DNA from: a virus
Strand: one strand, 5' to 3'
Virus record (IMG/VR): IMGVR_UViG_3300016457_000830
Coordinates: 1-29,248 of that record
Length of the DNA stretch: 29,248 nt
Within the stretch, counting starts at the first letter, position 1. Every line of letters starts with the position of its first letter. Position numbers and translations under genes: made by a program. Below the pieces are notes generated by a model that was given only the letters and a program-made list of their open reading frames with translations, ran no database searches and was not told where the DNA came from. Shown here one piece after another: positions 1-7,979 of this stretch.

Positions 1-1
1 C

Positions 2-97
2 TATAATATTAGAGCTACAGAATTATACACAAAAGGTGGCTATGAAGAGGTATCAGATAAAGGTACATCTATTATCTATTGGAGAAAAGCAAAATAA
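2..97 (+). CDS. Partial CDS, probable GNAT-type acetyltransferase C-terminus
   Basis: The reading frame is open from base 2 to a TAA at 95-97 and gives 31 residues (YNIRATELYTKGGYEEVSDK and on to IIYWRKAK). The pattern A-x-x-LY-x-K-x-GYEEV followed by a short strand ending in YW-x-K is what the last strand-helix-strand of GNAT N-acetyltransferases looks like. The start lies outside the window. It is followed after 12 bases by the MazG-like gene on the same strand, so it is probably in the same early operon. The family call rests on a short C-terminal motif only. Confidence 0.5.
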   Translation, partial: YNIRATELYTKGGYEEVSDKGTSIIYWRKAK

Positions 98-109
98 GAA
101 AGAATAGTT

Positions 110-370
110 ATGAATAAAGAAGTACTATATGGAAAGACTATTAAGAGATTCGGACAGCAATCACAGATAGATAAAGCAATAGAAGAGTGCTCAGAATTAA
201 TCACAGTACTTTGCCATGCAAGACATAATCGAGCAACACTTGATGATGTAGCAGAGGAGATTGCTGATGTAGAGATAATGTGTGGACAACTTAGATTAAT
301 CTGTGGTACAGATCTTGTTACAGAACATGAAAGATTAAAATTAGATAGACTGGCAAAAATTATTACATGA
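110..370 (+). CDS. MazG-like nucleotide pyrophosphohydrolase
   Basis: This 86-residue protein has the MazG signature: an EExxE element (EECSE, residues 25-29) in one helix and EExxD (EEIAD, about 49-53) in the next, which together bind the divalent metals. MazG-family enzymes hydrolyse (d)NTPs to the monophosphate and pyrophosphate, and phages often carry them to adjust nucleotide or alarmone pools. The length fits the short all-alpha single-domain phage forms. The ATG at 110 has only a weak AAGAAAG ribosome binding site. It is followed directly by the strong GGAGG run serving the next gene. Substrate cannot be told from sequence. Confidence 0.75.
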   Translation: MNKEVLYGKTIKRFGQQSQIDKAIEECSELITVLCHARHNRATLDDVAEEIADVEIMCGQLRLICGTDLVTEHERLKLDRLAKIIT

Positions 371-383
371 GGAGGAGGAGGAG
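371..383 (+). promoter_or_regulatory. Strong repeated Shine-Dalgarno supporting a TTG start
   Basis: Four GGA triplets in a row form an unusually long ribosome binding site just after the stop of the MazG-like gene. It lies 2 bases before a TTG at 386, which is the only in-frame start nearby; the upstream GGAGG copies give normal spacing. It decides the start of the next gene. Confidence 0.7.
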
Positions 384-385
384 AA

Positions 386-607
386 TTGAAAGATAAACAT
401 GCCGAGGATCTTATAAATATTTTGGAGAATATAGAGACCACTATAAAAGGAATCTATATTCCGCAAAATAATACTGGTATGAAAAAGGTCTACCAACTCA
501 GAGATGGCTTTTTCCATCAGCTAACAGCAAAAACTAGCTGGGGAAGAAATCAATTAACAGAAATTTTTTTAAATCTTATTAAGGAAATAGAAGAGGAGAA
601 CCTATGA
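386..607 (+). CDS. Small hypothetical protein (TTG start)
   Basis: A 73-residue protein that I do not recognise. It begins with TTG behind a GGAGGAGGAGGAG ribosome binding site. The product is mostly helical by composition, with an acidic C-terminus (LIKEIEEENL). Its stop TGA overlaps the ATG of the next gene (ATGA), so the two are probably translationally coupled. It has no signal peptide or membrane segment. Its place between nucleotide-metabolism genes suggests an early accessory role, but no function can be assigned. Confidence 0.65.
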   Translation: MKDKHAEDLINILENIETTIKGIYIPQNNTGMKKVYQLRDGFFHQLTAKTSWGRNQLTEIFLNLIKEIEEENL

Positions 608-840
608 AACATGATCTAGATAAACTAAAATCAATAATTAAACAGATTAAAATCTCTCAACGGTCACAGCATATAACAATTAGAAAGGCTCTTGAAGAGA
701 TTGTAAATCTTATGGAAAATGTAGATTCTCCTGAAATAGAACTGGTAGAAGATACTATATCTATTCCAGAAGAAAAATCTTCAATGGAAAAGGCAGAAGA
801 GATCAGAAAAAAATACACAGATAAGAAAGAAGGAGAATAA
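604..840 (+). CDS. Small charged hypothetical protein
   Basis: A 78-residue, highly charged, probably helical protein. It has a basic N-terminal half (DKLKSIIKQIKISQRSQHITIRK) and an acidic to mixed C-terminal half ending in KKYTDKKEGE. The start overlaps the preceding stop by ATGA. No catalytic motif or known domain is recognised. It stands 2 bases before the exonuclease gene, whose ribosome binding site (AAGGAGAATAA) lies in its last codons. Confidence 0.65.
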   Translation: MKHDLDKLKSIIKQIKISQRSQHITIRKALEEIVNLMENVDSPEIELVEDTISIPEEKSSMEKAEEIRKKYTDKKEGE

Positions 841-842
841 AT

Positions 843-1430
843 ATGAATATACTTTTTATTGACTTTGAAACATCAGGATTTCCTAACAAAAAGATTCCTG
901 CTGAGCATCCTGACCAGGCTTGGGTTGTAGAAGCAGCTATGATATTAACTCAAAATGAAAAAATAATAACTCAACTATATACTCAGATTAAATCAAGTGG
1001 TCGAAGTATTCATCCGAGGGCTCAAGAAGTGCATAAGATTTCTACTGATTTTGTAGACAAATATGGAATTACTGAGCCTGCTTTCTGTTATGCGCTAAAT
1101 AATACCCTTGAAAATACAGATCTTATCGTAGGACATAATGTATCATTTGAAATAGATATAACAAAACTTCTTTTTAAGCGTAATGCTATGCACAATGCCT
1201 TTAAATATCTTGAACATATCTCTACATTCTGTACCATGAAAGAGACTACAAATCTATGTAAACTTCCTGGTATGTATGGTAAGTATAAGTGGCCAAAACT
1301 CACTGAGCTATATCAGTGCCTCTTCCACAGAGATTTTTCGGGGGCCCATAATGCTCTGGCAGATACTGAAGCCACAAAGGAATGCTATTTTGAACTTAAA
1401 AAGAACTATCCAGAAAGGGAGAAGAAATAA
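843..1430 (+). CDS. DEDDh-family 3'-5' exonuclease (DnaQ/RNase T-like)
   Basis: The 195-residue protein has the DEDDh layout. Exo I is D7-x-E9 in FIDFET, Exo II is the GHNVSFEID segment at 97-105, and Exo III is H169-x4-D174 in GAHNALADTEAT. These residues normally bind two metal ions and hydrolyse DNA or RNA from the 3' end. In Exo II the residue after the conserved F is E103 where the family usually has D; D105 follows two residues later. The length is that of a stand-alone exonuclease domain. It may act in nucleotide recycling, replication proofreading or recombination. The ATG at 843 has a good AAGGAG site. Confidence 0.85.
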   Translation: MNILFIDFETSGFPNKKIPAEHPDQAWVVEAAMILTQNEKIITQLYTQIKSSGRSIHPRAQEVHKISTDFVDKYGITEPAFCYALNNTLENTDLIVGHNVSFEIDITKLLFKRNAMHNAFKYLEHISTFCTMKETTNLCKLPGMYGKYKWPKLTELYQCLFHRDFSGAHNALADTEATKECYFELKKNYPEREKK

Positions 1431-1432
1431 TA

Positions 1433-1771
1433 ATGTATAATTTTCATCCTTTAGATCTACTTCCTAATGATCAAAAACCATTAACAAATTTACTCATAAA
1501 ATTAGCGGGAACTGAGGATAATATGCTGAATACTCTAGAAAGACAGGTAGGTGGAAATCACTACAAACAATTCGCTATTGAGCCTATGGAATTTATAGGT
1601 CGGAATAAGATAAATTTTATTGAGGGAGATATTATAAAGAGAATCTGCAGATATAAATTCATAGATAATCCTATGGAGGATTTGGATAAAATAGTTCATG
1701 AGATAGAGGTTCTTAAGGAAATATATACTATTGATAAGAAGGCTCTTGAGGAGGTACTACTAGATGAATAA
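1433..1771 (+). CDS. DUF3310 (SaV-like) phage protein
   Basis: Residues 38-100 match the DUF3310 pattern seen in many phages: VGGNHYKQ, then IEPMEFI, NKINFIEGDIIKRICRY and a C-terminal EDLDKIVHEIEVLKE helix. The domain is also found in T7 gp1.7-like nucleotide kinases, so a role in nucleotide metabolism is plausible but unproven for this short form. The first 29 residues before Met30 (base 1520) are not typical of the domain, so the true start could be that internal ATG. The 3' end overlaps the next gene by 8 bases. Confidence 0.75.
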   Translation: MYNFHPLDLLPNDQKPLTNLLIKLAGTEDNMLNTLERQVGGNHYKQFAIEPMEFIGRNKINFIEGDIIKRICRYKFIDNPMEDLDKIVHEIEVLKEIYTIDKKALEEVLLDE

Positions 1772-1982
1772 TGAATTTGAGGGAACAACGAAAAAAGGAT
1801 TTGAGGAGACAATAACATCTAGATTAGAAGAACTTAAACATATAATGCTTCGGAGAACTAATAGGACAGCTATCCTAAATGAGTTCAAAAAAGATCTTTT
1901 GCATCTACTGTCAACTCAAGAGCATTGGACTTTTAGTGAATTATCTACTGTCATCTCAGCTCTCATTAGAAGTCGTTATTAA
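1764..1982 (+). CDS. Small hypothetical protein, last gene of the plus-strand block
   Basis: A 72-residue, charged, helical-looking protein with no recognised domain. It starts within the last codons of the DUF3310 gene, with GAGGAGG upstream as ribosome binding site, so translation is probably coupled. Its stop is 2 bases before the strong hairpin at 1985-2025, which marks the end of the early transcription unit. Confidence 0.65.
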   Translation: MNNEFEGTTKKGFEETITSRLEELKHIMLRRTNRTAILNEFKKDLLHLLSTQEHWTFSELSTVISALIRSRY

Positions 1983-1984
1983 TC

Positions 1985-2025
1985 TTTTGGGAACTACGTT
2001 CAAAATCCGAATGTAGTTCCCAAAA
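1985..2025. terminator. 17-bp stem hairpin between convergent genes (likely bidirectional terminator)
   Basis: Arms 1985-2001 and 2009-2025 pair over 17 bp with a 7-base loop (2002-2008). The only non-Watson-Crick pair is G1998 with T2012, a G-U wobble in plus-strand RNA but an A-C mismatch in minus-strand RNA. It fills the gap between the last early gene and the end of the giant late gene. The arm ends are T4 and A4, giving the usual A-stem-T layout, but no longer U-tract follows. The core is a copy of the dispersed 23-bp palindrome. Confidence 0.75.
1994..2016. promoter_or_regulatory. Dispersed palindrome site A
   Basis: CTACGTTC, seven bases, GAATGTAG. This matches the window-wide consensus CTNYGTTY-N7-GAACRNAG except for T in place of C in the right arm. 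It is embedded in the hairpin between the convergent early and late blocks, and is the only site whose arms pair almost fully. Confidence 0.75.
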
Positions 2026-2027
2026 TC

Positions 2028-5000
2028 TTATATCCCACCTACTCTGCCAATTCCTCTTATCCCACCAGAAGATTTCTTAGGTTTCTTGATATATCTACCC
2101 ATCATGATATCAGCAGCAGTTCCATCTTTCTTATAAGCCCTATAACCTTTAAGCATAGTTGAGAACCCTTCAATACCCATAAGCCTCGGAATAGCAGTCA
2201 AATCTCCTTTGCCTAGTTTAACCAACTGATCTGTTACAACACCGGCTAGCTCACTTCCATATCTGGCTTTGCCCCCATAGACAGGAAGAAATTCTAAGAG
2301 TTCTTTTGCAGCTTCTTTAATAGCATCTACCTTTTCTCCTGTCTGCTCCAGTTTTTCTTGATACGCCTTGATAGGCTGAGGAATAGGAGAACTCCATCCT
2401 GCAGAATTAAAACCCTTTGAGATAATAGTAGAAGCCATGACCCAGTTCATAACTCTTGCCACCTGTTGAGATTTGGTTATATCAGGATTCTTAATCCCTA
2501 GCACATGACGAGTAAGGTAATCAAAATTAGCTATAGTAAAGGTCTGAAGAGTCGTAATAAACTTTCCCTCGGCAGTTCTTTGTGCAGGAGATCTAGCGCT
2601 CTTAGCTGCAGACCCCTGGGCTCTAACCACCATATCATCTGCATAATTTCGAGCGAATTTCTTCAGGGCCTTCGCCCCATCTGCAGAATTCATGCTTCTA
2701 TATTCAGTAGATTTTTTAAATATCTTCTTGCCCTTAGCTTCTCCCTCTAACCAAGTAGAATAAGAAACAATACTATCAGTGAGACTCAAAGGAACTGTTC
2801 CAACATTTCGCACTTTTTTTCTCCCCACATGTAGAGCTCTGCCTACCGCCCCTGGAAATAGTGGATTAGAATCAGCAGCATCCATAAGAATAGATTCAGG
2901 AGTTCTTGTAGTAAGTATGTTAGACTCTCGAGAAGCTCTGCGAATTTCTTCTGGGCTAGTCAATCGAGCTATTCCTCTCAGCATTCTAGGAAAACCTAAC
3001 TCAGCTATGCTATTATTGAGAGAAGAAAACTGAACCACAGCACTCTTTGGTGCATACGAGATAAAAGAAACGGCTACATTCCCACTTAACTTACTCATAA
3101 ACCTACGGGTTTTAGGATTAGTGATAAACATAATAGGCTCTATACCTTTCTGATAATCTAACCATTCGTTTAGAAAATTATAAGTATTATTTGAATTCTT
3201 ATAAAGTTCAAACTTAGGTTGGAGGAGTTCATGCAAGTAAGCAATTGGCTCAGATTTACCTAGAATATCACTGGCAATTAAGGCATAGCTATTAAAATTA
3301 TCTATTGCGTTAAGTCTCAAATGGCCAGGAACCTCAGGCCCACCTCTAAACTTCTCATGGCCTCTGAATCCTACAGTTCGGCCTTTTACATCTCGTTTTG
3401 TGGGCAACTTACTAACTCTCTCCATCCCTTTACGGAAAGCATCAATAGAAGCATAATTAGAAATGTTCTCCATTTGCTTAAGCTTATTCATATCATGAAT
3501 CCAGACAGAATAATTCTCTACTGGCGGAAATGTTTCTAAGCCATTTGCCTTTCGAGTTCTGTTAATTTTAATATAAAGATCTTTATATATCGCTTGTAAT
3601 CTATTATAAACACCCATCTCCTTTGCATTAAGATTCTTTACTATCTCTACTCCTTGCGCTTCCAATCTAGCCTTACCATTTGGCTGTTTACTAATAGCAT
3701 AATTATCAATTCTCTGGAGACTCTTATATCGCCCCTTCAGCGGCAGAGATTTCTTAAGACTGTTAGATTCTTTAATCAACTCCTTTCCTATATCAGAACT
3801 TCTTTTTTCCCCTTGAACAACCTTACGATAAAAGAGTTCTCTGATAGGCTTACCAATTTCTGTGAATATCCCATCTGATGTTGCCAGATGTCTAACCTTC
3901 TCTCCAAATATAGGCTTACCAATATCAGGAGTTTGCTCAATAATCCTAGCATCTCTACGATTCACCGCAGGAGCTTTACGCCCATTCTTCAAGGATCTGG
4001 CTGGGAGTAGTTCATTAGGATTCTGCCCTGGCTTCAGCCATTGGGATTCTTTATCCGGTACAACTATGTTCGTTTTTTGAACGGAGGAGGATTTGATTAG
4101 AATTTTATTAATCTGATCTTGCGATAATCCCTTTCCGATTAGTAAATCTCTGGCGTCACGCATAGAAACTTTTCTGCTCTTTATAAAATCTCTGATTTTT
4201 ATTATTCCTTCTAGATCTATTGCAAGTTCTCCTCTCTCATTTTTTAAAATACTATTTGGAATACCTTCTTCTAAAACAGTAGGTTTCTTATAATCTTTAG
4301 AAAGGACACTTGCCGCTGGATGTTTATAACTTCTTTTTGGTCTTTCATATACCTGATATTCAGTAACTATTTTTCTTCCTACTTTCTGTTTTCCTAATGC
4401 TGAAGCAGATAATGGCATGTAAGTCCTGGGCTGATAATAAAATTTATCTGTAGGACGAAAACCCGCAGTTACAGCAAAATTATACATCTCATTAACTGAT
4501 TGAATAGTTTTAGCATTTGTAGCATCCTGTATCTTAATGATCAACTTTCCTCCCGGCTTAAGAAGACTATAAATATTTGACGTAGCTAGATCAAACATCT
4601 GCCATAAATGCTTGACATTAGGAGAAGCTCCAAAGCGATTAACCATCTTACCTTTAGTTTTTTTATTAAGAGGTTGTATTAAATAATGAGGATCATATAA
4701 AATAGATTTAATAGTCTTATCTTTAAAAGGAATAGATTTACGATCAGTAATATCTGCCTTAATTGTATCCTCTGTTTGAGGATATTTATCTAACTTATGC
4801 TTAGGAGAAATTCCAATTTTCTTTTCGATATTTCCTAATCCATAAGTAACATCCATGTCTATTTTACCATCAGTATGTAGATATAATAGATCTTCTATAA
4901 GATGCTTTTCGTTATGATTAAAGTTTCTGATATATTTATCCTTCTCTAATCTACGAGCAACTCTTTTTAAGAGTTTCATAGTTTCAGTAATAGGCCCTGT

Positions 5001-7964
5001 GAAAATATCTAAATCTATTTCTCCTCTCTCATTCCAATAAGATTCCTTGGCAGGGGTTGATTCTGGCTCCTCTTTAAGAAACTTATCCCATTCAGATTGT
5101 AATCTTTTACTAGCAGCTTCTCTCTGTTTCTTAGAAGCTCTAACTAACCAACCTTCTGAATTAGGATCCTTCACAAGTTCTCCTATCAACCCTTGTTCTT
5201 CAGCAGACTTCTCAGCCATAAAACGAGACTTAGCAATCTTTCCTGTATCCAGTTTAATTGGAGCTTGTCTGTGTCTATAAGCGGCCACTGCATCATCTGT
5301 CCCAAGATCTACTTCTCTATCAGGAGCTTCTACTCCAGATTTTCTACCTGTTTCAGGGTTTACTCGTTTGATATCTGCAGGTATCTGCTCCTCAGATCTT
5401 TTTTCTATTATAGTATATTCTTCTTTGAGACTCTTCTTTAACCTTTGTATTGCTTTGGGATTATTATGCTCTATAATGTCTATGGCTCTAATAGCTTCTA
5501 TCATATCTCTAGAAGTATATTTTAAATCTTTCAGATCCTGAGCATAATATTCTCCCTTCTTCAGAGCTGTCATAATATCTGCTGAAGTTTTACCTTTCCC
5601 TAACTGCTCTTTAATCTCTGCATAAACTCCCATATCCTTAGCAGCTTCTACATCAGCCTTTGCAGCAGAGGTGAACTCTTTTCCTTGGGCTCTCCATTTG
5701 ATAGATTCAGGTTTAACTGCTTCTTCTATAATCTTATACTTAAGCTCCTGTAAAGCGATATTATCACCCTTCTTTAATTCTCCTGGATATTCTACCTCTA
5801 ATACAATGGGTCTTGCTTTTTCATTTTCATCTAAGAGTTTTTTTGATTTCTTAGCTATCAGATCCGAAACAGGTCTGTTAAGACCTCCAGGTTTATTAAA
5901 AGCTCCTGTAGCAATTAGTGCATTGTCATAAGCCTCTCCAGCAAATTCTGCATATTTTTTAGCATCTTTTAAATCCTTAGCAACATACAGTTCTTTATCT
6001 TTAAAAGGTCTATGGCCTTTCGCTCCTTTAACACTATCTTCAAAATAATCATAATCATAAATAGTTTGTCGAAGATTATCCCTTTCAGCTCCTTTAACTT
6101 TTAGATCATCTAAAACATTTTCTACTATCTTCTCCATACTAATAGGTTTAAGTCCATACTTCTTAATACCCTCAATAAACTTAGAACTTGTTCCATGATA
6201 AGCTTTTGTAATTTTCCCATCTTTAGGTTCTATTTTAACCTCAGCTTTAACCTCAGGTTTCTTTCCCATCTCTGCAATCAACTCTGGATAGGTAAAAGAT
6301 TTCTTCTGATTCCCTATAAAAAACCTGGCATCTTCAAGCTTAGCCTTTGGGTCAATCAGAACTTCTGATGTATGAGCATCTGGTTTTGTCTTAACAACCT
6401 TCTCAGGAAACAGAATTGCTACATTATGTTTAGTATAATCACCATAAGCTGCGAATGAAACATCTTCTTTAGTTAAACCCTCTATGATGGGTTGAGCATG
6501 GATAGCATCATATTCTTTGCTTGGAGTAAACTTCCCTTTAATAATAGCATTCTTTAACTCACTTGCAGTAGTGAACCGAACAGCTCCTTTATATTCCCCA
6601 GATAGAACCCCTTTAACCACTTGCTCTTTTAGATTCTGTTTCTCTATCTTTCCAGCAGCTTCAGTAATAGGTTTCTTTTCCTTCAATGTATCCATAAGAG
6701 ACTTTTCAACTATGGACTCTTTAGCAACTGATTTTACTTCCACTTTGACTTCTGGCTTAGGTGCAGGTTTAGGTTCAGATTTAGGTTCAGGTGCTTTCGT
6801 TCTAACTCTCCTAGCAGAATCCTTTTTAATCTTTGCTAAATCTATCTTTGCAGGCCTCTTTTTGGAAACTACTTCTGGGTACTTGACAGAAGCTTTCTTC
6901 TGCATCTGAGAAGCTGTCTGAGCAAATTCTAGAATCCTCTTACCTGCCTCGGGAAGTTCTACAGGAGGAGCCTTTGGTATCTTGCCTGGCTTCTGAATAT
7001 CCTTAGGCATAATAGCAGGGCCTTGATTACGATTTCTGAATTTCTCCCTTTGAAAGTTTTCTAACTCTACGATATATTCAGATTGAACTAGCTCCTCATA
7101 TTGATCTATAATTCTCTGAGTCGCCTTAGAATCTACTTTATCCTCTATCAGACTGTCCAACTCTGCCTCAAGCTTGGCTCTCCTAGCACTCTTCTTTCCT
7201 GATGGTTTAGTCTTCTTTATAACCTCCTTAACGCCTTTGGTAAGTTCATTTCCTCTAGCGTGTATAAATTTCAGAAGGCCCAGGGTCAAAGCTTGCTCAG
7301 ATAACCATCCTATGTTAGGCCCATAGAACTCTGTCATATCCTTACCTATCTTAATAGGCCCCTTCATAAGCTTATGAAAGAACTCTCCTACAGGTTTTAC
7401 AATAGCTTTTCCCACATCTGTCTTAGGTGAAGGTACTAATCCTGCTATCCATGCAGCGTCTCTCTGTGTTTTTCTTAATACTCCTTTAGGTCCTATCTGT
7501 TGTTCCTCAGGTACTACTAAATTACGTAGTTTCTCGTAAGCCATCCTCCCTGCACCTGCTGCCAGAGAAGCATTAAACGTGAAAGCAGTCCAGGCAAGAG
7601 AACTCATAGCTTCATTAACCCCCTCAGGTCCTTGCCAAAGCACGCTGTTATGATCATTAATCTGATTCAGTGCAGTGTCAGAAATATCTGATAGCCATTT
7701 TTTACCCTTCTCGCCTAAGGTTTCTCGGTCAACAGAAGCTTCCATTTGATTCTTAGCCTCCATCAACCAGCTCTTTTGAGGAACCGCAGGTACAGCAACA
7801 GACTCAGGTTCTACAGGAGTTATAGATTCTGGTTCTGGTTCTGGCCCTAACCCTTCTGTTTCTGGAACAACAGGAGCTTGCCCCTCTTCGTTTGGATTTT
7901 GAACAAAGGTGTCCTGAGATTCTGTTTGTAATAACTGCTGTTTAGCCTCTGTTAACCAACTCAT
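2028..7964 (-). CDS. Giant polyvalent virion protein with ADP-ribosyltransferase-like and methyltransferase-like domains
   Basis: At 1978 residues this is the last late gene, typical in size and place for large proteins ejected with phage DNA. In order: SWLxEAKxQ peptide at 2-10 repeated near 64-73, joined by a Pro/Glu/Ala linker; an alanine-rich hydrophobic stretch near 115-145; Lys/Pro/Glu linkers near 390-415; an unassigned domain near 440-560; an ADP-ribosyltransferase-like domain with YHGTS at 589-593, a YVAKDLKDAKKYA segment and VLEVEYP, as in ART domains of polyvalent proteins; a SAM-methyltransferase-like domain near 990-1210 with DPHY at 1091-1094 (where DPPY is usual) and LLKPGGKLIIKI near 1136; and a long C-terminal region resembling large-polyvalent-protein associated domains. 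Known polyvalent proteins enter the host with the DNA and modify or protect early targets; that role here is inferred. Confidence 0.8.
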   Translation of the reverse strand: MSWLTEAKQQLLQTESQDTFVQNPNEEGQAPVVPETEGLGPEPEPESITPVEPESVAVPAVPQKSWLMEAKNQMEASVDRETLGEKGKKWLSDISDTALNQINDHNSVLWQGPEGVNEAMSSLAWTAFTFNASLAAGAGRMAYEKLRNLVVPEEQQIGPKGVLRKTQRDAAWIAGLVPSPKTDVGKAIVKPVGEFFHKLMKGPIKIGKDMTEFYGPNIGWLSEQALTLGLLKFIHARGNELTKGVKEVIKKTKPSGKKSARRAKLEAELDSLIEDKVDSKATQRIIDQYEELVQSEYIVELENFQREKFRNRNQGPAIMPKDIQKPGKIPKAPPVELPEAGKRILEFAQTASQMQKKASVKYPEVVSKKRPAKIDLAKIKKDSARRVRTKAPEPKSEPKPAPKPEVKVEVKSVAKESIVEKSLMDTLKEKKPITEAAGKIEKQNLKEQVVKGVLSGEYKGAVRFTTASELKNAIIKGKFTPSKEYDAIHAQPIIEGLTKEDVSFAAYGDYTKHNVAILFPEKVVKTKPDAHTSEVLIDPKAKLEDARFFIGNQKKSFTYPELIAEMGKKPEVKAEVKIEPKDGKITKAYHGTSSKFIEGIKKYGLKPISMEKIVENVLDDLKVKGAERDNLRQTIYDYDYFEDSVKGAKGHRPFKDKELYVAKDLKDAKKYAEFAGEAYDNALIATGAFNKPGGLNRPVSDLIAKKSKKLLDENEKARPIVLEVEYPGELKKGDNIALQELKYKIIEEAVKPESIKWRAQGKEFTSAAKADVEAAKDMGVYAEIKEQLGKGKTSADIMTALKKGEYYAQDLKDLKYTSRDMIEAIRAIDIIEHNNPKAIQRLKKSLKEEYTIIEKRSEEQIPADIKRVNPETGRKSGVEAPDREVDLGTDDAVAAYRHRQAPIKLDTGKIAKSRFMAEKSAEEQGLIGELVKDPNSEGWLVRASKKQREAASKRLQSEWDKFLKEEPESTPAKESYWNERGEIDLDIFTGPITETMKLLKRVARRLEKDKYIRNFNHNEKHLIEDLLYLHTDGKIDMDVTYGLGNIEKKIGISPKHKLDKYPQTEDTIKADITDRKSIPFKDKTIKSILYDPHYLIQPLNKKTKGKMVNRFGASPNVKHLWQMFDLATSNIYSLLKPGGKLIIKIQDATNAKTIQSVNEMYNFAVTAGFRPTDKFYYQPRTYMPLSASALGKQKVGRKIVTEYQVYERPKRSYKHPAASVLSKDYKKPTVLEEGIPNSILKNERGELAIDLEGIIKIRDFIKSRKVSMRDARDLLIGKGLSQDQINKILIKSSSVQKTNIVVPDKESQWLKPGQNPNELLPARSLKNGRKAPAVNRRDARIIEQTPDIGKPIFGEKVRHLATSDGIFTEIGKPIRELFYRKVVQGEKRSSDIGKELIKESNSLKKSLPLKGRYKSLQRIDNYAISKQPNGKARLEAQGVEIVKNLNAKEMGVYNRLQAIYKDLYIKINRTRKANGLETFPPVENYSVWIHDMNKLKQMENISNYASIDAFRKGMERVSKLPTKRDVKGRTVGFRGHEKFRGGPEVPGHLRLNAIDNFNSYALIASDILGKSEPIAYLHELLQPKFELYKNSNNTYNFLNEWLDYQKGIEPIMFITNPKTRRFMSKLSGNVAVSFISYAPKSAVVQFSSLNNSIAELGFPRMLRGIARLTSPEEIRRASRESNILTTRTPESILMDAADSNPLFPGAVGRALHVGRKKVRNVGTVPLSLTDSIVSYSTWLEGEAKGKKIFKKSTEYRSMNSADGAKALKKFARNYADDMVVRAQGSAAKSARSPAQRTAEGKFITTLQTFTIANFDYLTRHVLGIKNPDITKSQQVARVMNWVMASTIISKGFNSAGWSSPIPQPIKAYQEKLEQTGEKVDAIKEAAKELLEFLPVYGGKARYGSELAGVVTDQLVKLGKGDLTAIPRLMGIEGFSTMLKGYRAYKKDGTAADIMMGRYIKKPKKSSGGIRGIGRVGGI
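4064..4086. promoter_or_regulatory. Dispersed palindrome site B, inside the giant gene
   Basis: CTATGTTC-N7-GAACGGAG, an exact consensus fit. It lies in codons 1293-1301 (SVQKTNIV) of the giant gene, in the linker between the methyltransferase-like module and the C-terminal module. Confidence 0.65.
7886..7908. promoter_or_regulatory. Dispersed palindrome site C, near the start of the giant gene
   Basis: CTTCGTTT-N7-GAACAAAG, an exact consensus fit. It covers codons 19-26 (TFVQNPNE) of the giant gene, 56 bases inside the start. Confidence 0.65.
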
Positions 7965-7979
7965 ATTATTTCCTTTCTC

